From: Parietaria judaica
Lineage: Eukaryota; Streptophyta; Magnoliopsida; Rosales; Urticaceae
NCBI GenBank assembly: GCA_954871525.1
Contig: OX940861.1
Location: forward strand, 41,305,201-41,369,200
Direction of reading: 5' to 3'
DNA: 64,000 nt
Part shown: positions 25,521 through 37,035 of the stretch, in pieces
How positions within the stretch are numbered: position 1 is the stretch's first letter
Layout of the letters: every line of letters begins with the position of its first letter
Position numbers and translations under genes: made by a program
The notes under the pieces: model-generated
Databases searched by the model: none
What the model was told of the DNA's origin: nothing
Seen by the model: only the letters and a program-made list of their open reading frames with translations

Positions 25521-27218
25521 ATCTCATTAACTAATTGAAAATGGATAAAGATCACTTTTCAAGAAACAAGACACATTTTCATGGACAACCGGAATAGACT
25601 GCAGAAAATAAACAAGAACATTTGAATCATCATTTATTTATGAAATATTATATATTTTTATAAATATTTTCATGAATATGTAGTCAATCTATAATACTTA
25701 TAATATAACATGACAATGAAAATAAAAGAGTCATTGTAAGACTGAGACCATATCTGTTGTTGGAGGATAATATTAAAAAGTTTATCGATCGGGTATAAAA
25801 TGGAGAGAGACATTGTTGAATTTATTAATAAAAAAAAGTAACAACATTATGAAATTTTCCATATTTATCAGTATAATTATTTTTTTAAAGAGTGGGCCAA
25901 ATAATTTAAAAGGAGAGTTTTATTAGGGGGAAAAAAAACTTAATGCAAGAAAGTGAAGATTACCGAAGAATATTCTTCGTAATTTCAGAACATTGGGAGA
26001 TTGAATGGATTAACATTGCATGTTTCAAAGGGTAGTTGTTGAAATATGATTCGAAGAATTCAATAAACTATAAGGTTTACTTTAACATTCTAATTTTAAA
26101 GTTAATAAAAATATTTATATAAAAATAAATTAAAAAAAAAAAGTTTGAGCTAAAGGAGTTTAAAACTTATTAAAAAAAACAAAAAATCAAGTGTGGTCGT
26201 CGTTGACTTGGTATATCTTTATAGCAATAAATAGCCCATTTAGTTTTAATCATCACGTTACATAAAACTTTAAACACGACTCTAATTAATCGATTAATTG
26301 GATAGTGGTTGATCTCTTTCATAATTAGGCTTTGAACTTGTAATCATGTTCAAACAACTTAATCGATATTAAAAAGATGGCAAAAATAACAAAGAAAGTG
26401 AATTCAAAATAAACGGTAGTGATTAGAGTGGGCGCATCTTGCCCGAGTCCGCCCGCAAGCTAAAACTAAATCCAATTTTTTTCTTTTCTCTTTATAAAAT
26501 ATAAAAAAGGAAACTAAGAAGTAATTCAGACGAATCGCCTGAATGTAACCGACCATCCGATGCCGAGCTATAGCAGTGAGTAAATGATAGAAAGAAAAAA
26601 AAAACCGGATCCGACCCGGGGCGTTATTTGGCTTAATGACATCAGTGGACAAGAAAGACTCTACACTCAAGTCTCACCAACCATAGTACAGTACAGTACA
26701 GTACAGAACAACCATTTTGGAAAATTTAATCACGTGAGGATCTCTTTCTTAAGCTTAGTGGCTGGCTGATATGAGTTGGATTGTCATTCGTCAAAATTGG
26801 TGGCCCATGAAAACGACAAGCGTTTCGGTCCACTTTGAAACATTCTTGTAAAGAGAGTCAAGTTTTGCTTCGTGAATCTGGGGTTAGGAGACGATTACTA
26901 AGACTAGACCAGATTATAACACACCATGTAAATTTTAAAAGAAGCACAACGTATATATTATAGAGAATATTAGACCGAAAATATTTGTTGCACTTTAATT
27001 TCCGAATCTAAAAATTTGCGATGATATTTCGTAACGTTAAGAAAATATAACAAATTGCCAAGAGGGCATGTGACATGGCTGTGGCACAAAACTTTACCTA
27101 CGTCAATTTTAAAAAAAAAAATTGTTTTAGTGTATGTAATCGTTGTAATTTATACTACTTGTTTGTGATGATTTTATTTTGTTGACAATTAATAATGTTA
27201 TTTCTTGTTATTTGATAA
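25521..27218. other. AT-rich intergenic DNA, no gene recognised
   Basis: Nothing beyond short simple repeats is visible, such as GTACA repeated five times near 26684-26705. Frames are short and of low complexity. Confidence 0.5.
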
Positions 27219-27523
27219 GGGAAACTTCATAAAATAACCCTTAATACATCATAAATCTTATCACTAACCATCAAGTTTTCATAATTCTCAAAACAACCTT
27301 TTTAAATTTCATGTACCAAAATACCCCTGCAAAATGGACATATCGCGTCCAAAAAAATGGACATATCGCATCTTGAAAAATGGACATATCGCGTCCTGAA
27401 AACTGGACAAGTTAAGACTATTTTGGTACATGAAATTTGAAAAAGTTATTTTGAGAATTATGAAAACTTGGGGGTTAGTAATAGAATTTGTGGTGTATTG
27501 ATGGTTATTTTATAAAGTTTCTC
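27219..27523. mobile_element. MITE, family A copy 1
   Basis: Ends are inverted: the left starts GGGAAACTTCATAAAATAAC and the reverse complement of the right starts GAGAAACTTTATAAAATAAC. The inner arms (CATAATTCTCAAAACAA and its complement) extend the inverted repeat past 100 bp. The centre carries three tandem units of TGGACATATCGCGTCC with small changes. No clear target duplication was found. Confidence 0.75.
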
Positions 27524-27669
27524 ATCTTATTTTATATCGATGTATTTGACAATTAAAAATGTATTTTTTTATTATTACAAATAAAGCACTAATATATAAC
27601 TTTGTAATATACTTTAAATTATAAATGATTGGCTCTGTTTAAAAGAAAAGAAAAAGTACAAAATCAATA

Positions 27670-27973
27670 GGGAAACTTCATAAAATATCCCACAGTACAC
27701 CATAAATTTTAAAATTATCCCCCAAGTTTTCATAATTCTCAAAACATCCTTTTCAAATTTCATGTTACCATAATACCCATAACTTGTCCATTTTTCAGGA
27801 CGCAATATGTCTATTTTTCAGGACTTGATATGTCCGTATTTCATGACACGATATGTCTATTTTGCAGGGGTATTTTAGTACATAAAATTTGAAAAAGCTA
27901 TTTTGAGAATTATAAAAATTTGAGGGATAATTTTAAAATTTGTGGTGTATTGAATGATATTTTATGAAATTTC
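27670..27973. mobile_element. MITE, family A copy 2 (opposite orientation)
   Basis: It has the same ends (GGGAAACTTCATAAAATA) and inner arms as 27219-27523, but its centre reads as the reverse complement, with CTTGTCCATTTTTCAGGACG on the left side and GCAGGGGTATTTTAGTACAT on the right. The two copies are therefore separate insertions in opposite orientation, 146 bp apart, and not a tandem duplication. Confidence 0.75.
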
Positions 27974-27974
27974 A

Positions 27975-28770
27975 TGTTAATGCGTAAAAAAGGCTTTAAC
28001 TTAGGGTCGGATCCAAGGTTCGGGTCCCGAGATTGACCCGCTGAACACGTAGATAATTGAATGCTGAGTCAATGCGGGTTGACTAATGATCGTCAAAGCT
28101 GGAGGCGAATCTGTCGTCTTGGATGAGTCTCCGGGCTGTCCTTGGCGATCCTCAGCGAACTTCCCTCGTGGGGGCGAAGTCCGTATCACGGCGAAGCTCT
28201 TCGTCCGGGCGGAGTCCTTGTCTCGGCGAAGCTCCTCGTCTGGGCGGAGTCCTCGTCTTGGCGATATCTTCGTTTGGCCGAACTCCTGTCTTTATGATTC
28301 TTCGTGATTTCCCTTCCTTGGCGAGCTCCTTCGGCGATAGAAAACTTGTAAAAAAGGGTAGATTGGGCCCGTTCCCCGTCGCTTATGGTTGGGCGAGGCT
28401 GCCTACGTATCTCAGTTTAAGAGAATCAGGTCCCACGTAGTTCGTGGTTAGTGATAAACGGTGGGTGAATGACGATGTGGTTTGACTCGTCGGAAGTGCC
28501 GATGTTGGCGGCGCCGGGGTGACCCTTAGCCAGGTGGCTGGGTATTACCGGCATGAAGTGTTCTTCGTCGACCCCGTCAGTGTAGGCGAGCTTGTTGTCG
28601 TGAGGGTCTTATCCCGACGAGGGATACTCCTTCTCTGTCGACCTTGTCGGGGTAGGCGAGGGCGCCTTAACCTTACGAGGGATGCTCCTTGTCGACCTTG
28701 TCGAGACCAATTCCCTGAAATTGCACCTCCAGGGGCCGAAATTATTAAAGAGGGATCGAAATTCCGACTA
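27975..28770 (+). mobile_element. LTR-like retroelement remnant, family B copy 1
   Basis: GC-rich block with repeated GGCGAAGCTC / GGCGGAGTCC motifs. It shares with 42462-43952 the start TGTTAATGCG, the motif GGGTTGACT, and the block CCTACGTATC ... GAATCAGGTC ... CACGTAGTT (about 28402-28442). No gag or pol frame is present. It looks like part of an LTR, truncated on the right. Confidence 0.5.
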
Positions 28771-28805
28771 GCCTCAAATTATTTAATTATACAACTAGAC
28801 GACAA

Positions 28806-28834
28806 GTATATATATATATATATATATATATAAT
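28806..28834. repeat. (TA)n microsatellite, left flank of GC-rich MITE
   Basis: Alternating T and A up to the left end of the GC-rich element at 28835. Confidence 0.9.
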
Positions 28835-29130
28835 AGAGTTGCAACCTGCGACGTCGGGATGGGTTGCAAGCAGAATCGCCAAAATTGCGAAGAGCTTCAT
28901 CGCGATGCGTCGCGAGGAGCTGCGTCGCATTGGTTTGCGATTCGCGAGAAAGCCAACGTGTCGTCCGCTATTGGTCCACGCCCCTCCCACGAATCAGCCT
29001 CCCACGGATCGCGACGCCCACACCTAATCGCGACGAATCGCGATTTTCGAGGCCAAATCGCGATTAATCGCGAACTTCCCAAATGCGTCGCGATTGGTCG
29101 CGAGCTGCACCAATCGGTCGCGAGTTGCAG

Positions 29131-29134
<4 letters not shown>
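28835..29134. mobile_element. GC-rich MITE packed with TCGCGA palindromes (300 bp)
   Basis: The left end AGAGTTGCAACCTGCGAC and the reverse complement of the right end AGAGCTGCAACTCGCGAC match at 15 of 18 positions. Inside, the six-base palindrome TCGCGA occurs 11 times. The element interrupts a (TA)n tract on both sides, so the target duplication cannot be measured. No coding frame is credible. Confidence 0.7.

Positions 29135-29196
<62 letters not shown>
29135..29196. repeat. (TA)n microsatellite, right flank of GC-rich MITE
   Basis: About 60 bp of alternating T and A directly after the MITE. Confidence 0.95.
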
Positions 29197-29200
<4 letters not shown>

Positions 29201-29228
29201 CAAATCACTAAATATATATATATATATA

Positions 29229-29490
29229 TGAAGGAAGAATTAAGGAAAATATATAAATCACCACCAACCAACCCACTATCGCACAAATCAATTAGCGAGA
29301 AAACGATATATAAAATTCCGACTTGCCCCAAATTATTCAACTATATAAATAAACGACAAGTCAATATATATGTATATATTATTTAAAATTCAAATTACTA
29401 AAAAATATATTAGAAGGAAGAATTAAGGAAAGATATCTAAATCACCACCAACCCATTATCGCACAAATCAAGCGAGAAAACGATAAATAG
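29229..29490. repeat. Imperfect tandem duplication around the GC-rich MITE
   Basis: GAAGGAAGAATTAAGGAAA then AAATCACCACCAACC then TATCGCACAAATCAA occurs at 29230 and again at 29412. The unit end (AATTCCGACT, CAAATTATT, CGACAAGT) at 28759-28807 also recurs at 29313-29362. Two diverged units are thus visible, and the MITE lies in the first one only. Confidence 0.75.
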
Positions 29491-30423
29491 AGATAGCAAG
29501 ATATTTATAATGAATCTGCAATTAACAATGAATAAAATATCACAAATATCACTTGTTTATAGTGGATTGCAAAGTCATTTGATTTACATTAATTTAAGCG
29601 AAAGAAAAACAGTTTGCTATAGAAAAACGAAGTATGTTTAACTCAAAATTACATTTTTATAAATCAGTAAACAAAAAACTTTAATTAAATAATATTTTTA
29701 TAAAATCTCGATTCTAATTAACATTACGAAATTATAATATGAATTAGTTATCTTGAAAATATATAAAATTATTTTATCTCAACTGTATTAATCTCTTAAA
29801 ATTATACTATATGACATATCACGGAATATCTTAAAGCATCGTATGTTTTCATGTAATTGTTATATGAGTTAGTGATGTTATAGGTCTTTTCTTCACGAAG
29901 AAGAATGTATGGATTTGATCTCTTTGTTTTTAAAATTATAGAAATAGTCTAAAATATAAATTATGTTTATTTTTTAAAATAAAAAAAATCATAAAGTATT
30001 TTATTAATTGATGGTCAAATAGCCGAAACAATAAATCATAAAAATTTAGAGATATTTGCTATTACTAAACCGGAGGAGTCAAATCGATTCATCAGTCCAA
30101 AAAAGGGCAAATAACGCTAAAATTGCTCTTATTGTTTTGGTATTTAAAGAAGCCACACTTTGAAAACAAAAATTAAACGCGTTACGCACTGAATTAGTTA
30201 TAGATTAAAAAAAATCAATTAAAGGCTCCTGCATCGAATAAGATTTTTAAATATCTTTGTTAAATTGTGTAAGAAAGTTTAAGAAAATGATATTGCCAAT
30301 GTATTTAGTATTAGATGGAGTTGGATTATACATTATTGAATGGGTCACACCTCATAATCATATTTGGTTTGTTCAACAAGCTAACTAGCTACGCAACACC
30401 TAGGTAAGTAGGCTCTATAGCTA
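29491..30423. other. AT-rich intergenic DNA, no gene recognised
   Basis: No open frame, inverted repeat or simple repeat of note was seen. Confidence 0.5.
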
Positions 30424-31009
30424 TAACAATTTAGCAAAATAACCAATCTTTTTATTAATGTTGTTAAATAGCCATTGAACCAAATTAATAAAGCACAAAA
30501 GACCTTATTACCCTCATATTTAATTATGATTTAATTTAAAAATCCAATAATAATCGTATTTTTTTAATTGGAAACTGATATTAATAGAAATTAAAAAAAT
30601 TAATTCCTTAAAAATCTCTTCTATTTTGACCACACCTCGACGCATGACCTAACTTTCCCCCTTTTTCTCTGTTCGACGACCACGACTGTAATCACTCCAC
30701 GACGACAGAAATCTCATCGGCGACGACAATAATCTGTAGACGACGACGGTTTCAGCTCGACGACGACAGTCATCGGCGAAGAACATTGCTACCGGAGAAT
30801 CTGTAGACCGGTAAGAAGAAGGCTTTTTGGTATTAATCGAATTTATAAAATCGTGTTTCTCACATGTATTAATCGAGTTTATTTGCGGTTGGTACAATTT
30901 CAACTCGACCGCGACAGTCATCTCTCGACCACGACAATCATCTCATCGGCTAAGAACAGTGCAACCAGAGAATTTGTCGACTGGTAAAAAGAGGGTTTTT
31001 TGGTATTAA

Positions 31010-32020
31010 TCGAGTTTATAAAATTGAGTTTTTCACATGTATTAATCGAGTTTATTTCCGGTTGGTCTTTGATTTCATTGTCTGTGACTACTTTATTTTA
31101 GGGTTTTTCAAATGTATTAATCGAGTTTATTTCCGGTTGGTCTTTGATTTCATTGTCCGTGACTACTTAATCATTACTCGATTTAGGATTTGTATGAATA
31201 GAATGATTAGGTTATAATACTCATGAACATGGACTAGTTAATAAGTAATGATTAACTCGATTAATTTAGTAAATAATATGGATAGTAGATTGTATTAAGC
31301 TGTATTAATGTGGTTAGTTCGTGAGTATGAAGATTAGTGGTAAAATCAATTTTTTTCACATGTATTAATGTATTTTTTCGATTGGTCTTTGATTTCATTG
31401 TCCGTTTTTTTCACATGTATTAATGTATTTTTTCGATTGGTCTTTGATTTCATTGTCCGTGACTAATCAAATTTGGATTTGTATGATTAGGGTGGATGAT
31501 TAGGTTGTATTAATCATGAACATGGACGAGTTAATCATGGACTTGGTAGATTAGGATAATTTTTAAGTTGTATTAATGTGGTTAATAGATTGATTAGCTG
31601 GTATACATGAACATGGACGAGTTAATTCTCAACACCTCCGAGCAGGTGTGATTTTTTTGATGTATTAATGTGGTTAATAGATGGATTAGTAGGATTCTGT
31701 CTATTTTGCTATACTTATTAATTTGGTTTATTCTTGTAATTTGAAGAAAATCTTAGAGGTTTGACTTCGTGCATAATCTGTTATTAATGATTAACCCAGT
31801 CAATTTAGTTAATAATGGGGTGTATTAATTTGGTTAATTCGGTTTTGTATTATTAATATAGGTTGTATTAAATCACGTTTTTGTTAGATATTAGGTTGTA
31901 TTAATTTTAACTACAAAGTTGTATTAATGAGGGTTGTATTAAATCACGTTTTTGTTAGATATTAGGTTGTATTAATTTTAACTACAAAGTTGTATTAATG
32001 AGGGTTGTATAAATTTAGCT
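31010..32020. repeat. Nested tandem duplications inside the MULE-like element
   Basis: GGTCTTTGATTTCATTGTC recurs four times between 31065 and 31460, twice with an ACATGTATTAATGTATTTTT leader. A second unit (AAATCACGTTTTTGTTAGAT ... TTGTATTAATGAGGGTTGTAT) is duplicated at about 31868-31945 and 31938-32010. Confidence 0.75.
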
Positions 32021-32113
32021 ATAGTTCACTTTAATGTAAGATTGTTTCAATTTGAATATTATGTATTAATGTGGTTAATTGATATTTTTGCAGCTCTGTT
32101 AACCACATTAACT

Positions 32114-32565
32114 ATGAGGAGAACGAGATCCAGTGCTGCGAAAACGGCTGCAGAAAAGGAACCGGAGGAATTGGAAACAACCAGAGTCGCAACGGAAACA
32201 GAAGCGACGGAAGTGGAAAAGGAAACGGAAGCGTCGGATTCGGAACCAGCATCTGGAACGGAAAAGCTCCGTATTATGGTGCATTATAAATAATTCTTCC
32301 GTTAAGTTTCATTAACATGTATATATAACATTCATTCTAACATTAAGTACAATTGTGAATTTTTCAGTCTTGTGAGTATTTGGTGCCTAAGACGGTTTGG
32401 AATCCGTCCCAAAAGATCCATTGCCACTCAAGAATAAAGTTGATGGACAACGTACGCACACAATTACGAACAGAAAATCTACGGAGTATTTTCGCTAGAG
32501 GACCGTTCAAGCATTTCTTGAAGATTAACGGGAATGTTTTCCTGGAAAAAAAATTAACGTATTAA
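32114..32565 (+). pseudogene. Partial DUF1985-like transposon-associated protein
   Basis: Two exons, 32114-32278 and 32368-32565, join in phase across a GT-AG intron of 89 bp and give about 120 aa. The first part is charged and repetitive (alternating Glu, Thr and Ala). The second contains RTQLRTENLRSIF and GPFKHFLKI, which resemble the start of the DUF1985 domain found in plant MULE-borne Ulp1-like genes. The frame stops soon after, so the domain and any protease part are missing. The assignment is from remembered motif style and is tentative. Confidence 0.45.
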
Positions 32566-33606
32566 CACATAATTATTAACATAATTATTCATGGATTAAA
32601 ACATATTAACACAGGTAATATAAACGTTCTGTAAAACAAGGAAACACATGTATGTATTAATTTTGTTAATACATGTGAATTCGATGACATATATATCTAT
32701 GTATTAACACATATTAAGACATATAATACAGTATGAATAACAACACAAAAATATGATCGGAAACATAAAAAAAAAAATTATAACAGAAAAACCTGATTCA
32801 AGTAATGAAAATCCATTGATCGGAGCCATTTGTAGAGATCTCGCTACATCAACACCCCTTCTTGATTGTGTCGTCAGAGCTTGATTTGGGGGAGTCATAT
32901 CTGTTTATACAGATTAATAAGCTTATTCTTTACGATAAACAACAATCCTGAATCTCATTCGAACATAGAAAAAAAGCACAAATTATCCCGAACCTGATTC
33001 AAACACAGAAATATCGTTCGAATGATCCGCTGCATTTGACATATCATCAGTGCTCATCGCGTGGGAGCTTTTTGAGGGTCGGAATAAACAGCGCGAATAC
33101 GAGTGCCGCTGACAGAACGATGAAAGCGGGAATGCGCTGACGGACTCCGATCACAACAATCTGGATAGGCCGAGAATGCGCTGATGGGACGATGAAGGCG
33201 GGAATACGTTGAAAATTTGAAACATGTTTAGCACATAATGAACACGATTTCATGGGGATAATTTTTTATTTTTTTTATTAATTAAATAATTAAAAACGAA
33301 TTAGAATAAGATCCACATTAATTGGTAATTAGTTAAAAAGTTGATTACGTGATTAGCCACATTAATATGGTTTCCATTTTAATTTTTAAAAAAATTAATT
33401 TTTGAAAATAAAAAAACACGCGTAGAAACTTTCTCATAATATAGCCATCGAGTTTTTTTTTTCTTTTTTATTAATTTCAAAAAATATATTACAAAATAAT
33501 TAAAAGGGTAATATAGGAATAAAATCTGAAAATAAAAAGTCACCTCATCCAATTGGCTATTTTGCAAATAAATGAGAAAGTTTAGCTATTTTGCTAAACA
33601 AACATA

Positions 33607-36321
33607 TCAATTTGGCTATTCGTCGTAAATCTTTATTTAGGTTATTCTTTACTTAGTTAAGGTTTATAGTTTAGAGTTTAAGATTTAGGGTTTAAATAAA
33701 TGGCCGTTTTTAATTTAACTTGATATGAAATCATGTAATTTAGTGCATTTTTGTGTTATTACGGTATTTTTCAGTAAAAAAACAAGTGATAAAATAATAA
33801 ATTTAAAACGGGATCATAGAACTAGTGATTATAGAGATCTTTTCTTTATGTATGTATATGTGTGTGTATATATATATAAGTTCTTTGATTGGTCACTTCA
33901 ACGTTTCTTGTTTTATTATATGGCTCGTTGATAGTATATCATGGAAATATATGTCACTACGATCACTACTACACAACAGCATAACACACCAAACGTGAGA
34001 AAGTTTGTTGCATAATTATAAAATATTAGTAGTGTATTTGAGATTATTTGACTTGAATTGAATACTTCCTAATTCCACCAACCAACTAAAGAAAAACCTT
34101 ATAGAGACAAATTGTTGGGCAAATGGGGAGCAATTGATTGGAACCCCTTTATTAGTGTATTATGCCTTTTTAGTTTTATTTATTTTTCCTTTAACTTTAA
34201 ATAATTTATTAGCAATGGAAGTACCCAATATTTTACTAAGTAGTGGAAAAGTTCCTAATTTTTTACGGCAAAAGTTTCTATTGTTATTAAATAATAGTGG
34301 TGAAAGTTTAAATCTTTTTTTGTGGTAAAAATTTCTATTGGCATGATATATTTGTGGCAAAAGTACTTAATCTTTTTTAAATATGGAGAAATTTCCCCAT
34401 ATCGTTATTTTTTCTTCCCCATTAAAATCCATCCATATTCTTTAAAAAAAAAAACATTAAAATTGGAAAAAGTACTTGATGCTTGTAATTTGTAAGTTGT
34501 ATTACATTTTTAGTACCAAATATATTTGTTTTAGTACTAAAGTAAAAACACTATGTAGTTATGCTGATTTTTTTTATGGTTGAATTCAATAAGAAAGGGA
34601 AAATTGTGCCATTAAGAACTTTCACCAAGAAAAAAATTAGGTACTTTTGTCGCTGAAAATTTTCAAAACTCTTAACATTATTCTATAATAATAATAATAA
34701 TAATAATAATATTCGGAACTATTATCGTGAAATAAATTAAAGTTTTTACTTTATATAAAACAATCTTTAGCCGCCAATATCCCTTTATAAAGTTATTAAT
34801 CGATTAAGCAATTATATTTCTTGTATAGCTTTTACTCCACGTGAACAAAGATGTTTGTATAATTTTTATACCCTTAGTAATGTCATTAATAAAGTTAAGG
34901 CAGTGTTATTACGATTAATATTAGAGATTAAAGAAAAGGCGGTACATTATCACATGCCTTGTCAAACTCAATCTTTTGTACTAATCTTGTTTAATTTGAG
35001 TGCTGTGACTAACACATATAATGCTTTGCGAGGCACTGTTGAATGAAGAAACTCTTTAAAATATTCGAGTTAATAATCAATTTACTTTAATTTTTTTACA
35101 CTCACTTTGCGTGATGATATGGGTATATGTGTTAATTAGCCATATAATGTCAACTTATTAGTTATTTAGGTACACTAATTCCACATAATTATAAAACCAT
35201 TGACTTAAATATATGATATCCACAAACTACGTCTAAAAAAGTCTGTTGAATGGGGTTGGCAAAGGGTAGACTAAGGTAAATTTGGATAAGCACCAAAACC
35301 CGGCCGGCGTAACAATCCGTCGATCAGGCATTACGTGTCCATACCAACGCATTACTCTTCAAGACATTTTCGAGACGAACTTTATAGTTATTAAAATTTT
35401 GTATTCTTGCAAGTTTAACTAAACTCCGTCGTGTTGTCATGTTCGTTTCATATTCACCAATTATTGAACCGTATTAATTGTGTTAAGCACAAATAGACTT
35501 AAATTCATTTAAATAATAATAAAATCCTTCTACTCTTTAAATATCATGAATTATATAGTGAATAGAGAGGTAATTTTACACGGAAGACACAACTACCGTA
35601 TGAATATTATTTTATTTAAAGTGGGATGGTTCTATATAATAAATTTTTAAATAGTGGGTCTCTAAAACAAAAATGTGTGGAAAATAATTATAAACGTATA
35701 CGATGGTTGGTGGGTGGATAAAACAAACAAATTTGGTCTTGCTTTATTCGACTTCACTTTGACTATTCTTCTTGGGAATATATCAGTGCATAATTCGATG
35801 ACGAGCTATTTTTGGACTTAATTTGCTGTGGGTTAGACCTAGCTACTTCAAGTTCATGTATTGAACATAGTTAAAGCAAAAACAAAGTTGTTGAATATTC
35901 AAAAAAAAAAAAAAAACAAAGTTGTTGAGTGCGTGAAAAAAAAAAACCCTCAGATTCCTTACGTCTTTAGACTATATATAAAATTTAAGCAATTAATTGT
36001 ACTTTGGAGGTTTTAATTTTTAAATCATAAAGTGTTCTAAAATAAAAATGAAGTGATTTATGGTGATCATGAACTCTAGAATTTAGTAAATCAACGATAA
36101 ATGATAGAAAGAAACAAAAAAGTGGTATTGACCTACTTCTGAATAGCTTTAATCTAGTTAATAATAAGATAATAAAATAAAATAAATTATGGAATATTGA
36201 TGACCAAGTAGTATAATCTAGTGAGCGGAGTATATGAGTCAGCCTGTTAGGTGGAATATGACGACCAGTATTATCTTATTATTAGTAAAAAGACAAACGT
36301 CCCTAACGAATTCTCAGAAAA

Positions 36322-36373
<52 letters not shown>

Positions 36374-36639
36374 TACGTGGACGTGGTCGAAAGAGTGAGG
36401 AAACTATATGCTCACGTTAAGCGTATTCAGTCAATATGAATATTATAAGAATATCATACGGAAATGTATTGTGATAAAAACATATTTTATTTTTTAATTA
36501 ATACAGCTACTTGTAAATTGTAATACGCATTAATAATCTCTAGTAATATTACGCACTGTTGTTAAGAAAATCACTTAAAAGAAGTTAATTAATTAGCATG
36601 TCATGTACAAGCCTATGGCACCGAGGCAAAACATTGATT
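33607..36639. other. AT-rich intergenic DNA, no gene recognised
   Basis: Contains an (ATA/ATT)n tract near 34688-34712 and a (TA)n microsatellite at about 36325-36365. No credible coding region was found. Confidence 0.5.
36325..36365. repeat. (TA)n microsatellite
   Basis: About 40 bp of alternating T and A. Confidence 0.95.
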
Positions 36640-36644
36640 TATAA

Positions 36645-37035
36645 AAAATATTCATTCGTGTCTCGGCATTTATAAAATTAAACTCACGGTTTGAATTTTG
36701 CAAATCAAAGGTGTCGTGAAGCTTTTTTCAATGATGAAGTTCCTCGGAGTTATTCATATCTTCACGAAGTGCTTCCAAAAAAATAATCTCTCTTCATTTA
36801 GTTTCCTTTCAAATTTATTATCTGCACGCATATATGATATTTTAAGAAAACATTTAGTCGTGTCTCGGCGTTTATAAAATTAAACTCACCGGCAAATCAA
36901 AGGTCTTGTAAGGCTTTTCTTCAATGATGAAGTTCCTTGAATTATTCATATATTCAAGAAGTGGAAGATTCAAGAAGTGCTTCCAAAAGAGAAATCTCCC
37001 TCTATTTAGTTTCATGTCTGTTGTGTGTATTTTTT
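36645..37035. repeat. Imperfect tandem duplication, unit about 190 bp
   Basis: GTGTCTCGGC then TTTATAAAATTAAACTCAC, CAATGATGAAGTTCCT and AAGTGCTTCCAAAA occur near 36658-36780 and again near 36855-36988. The second copy carries an extra 15-20 bp around AGTGGAAGATTCAAG. The copies are clearly diverged. Confidence 0.75.

Larger units (their letters stand above)
30424..33606. mobile_element. MULE-like element with remnant DUF1985-type gene (about 3.2 kb)
   Basis: The left edge (TTTAGCAAAATAACCAA, then AAATAGCCATTG) and the reverse complement of the right edge (TTTAGCAAAATAGCTAA, then AAATAGCCAATTG) form imperfect inverted repeats of about 50 bp. Between them lie short tandem duplications built on TGTATTAAT and a two-exon frame resembling the start of a transposon DUF1985/Ulp1-type gene. 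The exact ends and a 9-bp target duplication could not be fixed. No MURA transposase is present. Confidence 0.55.
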
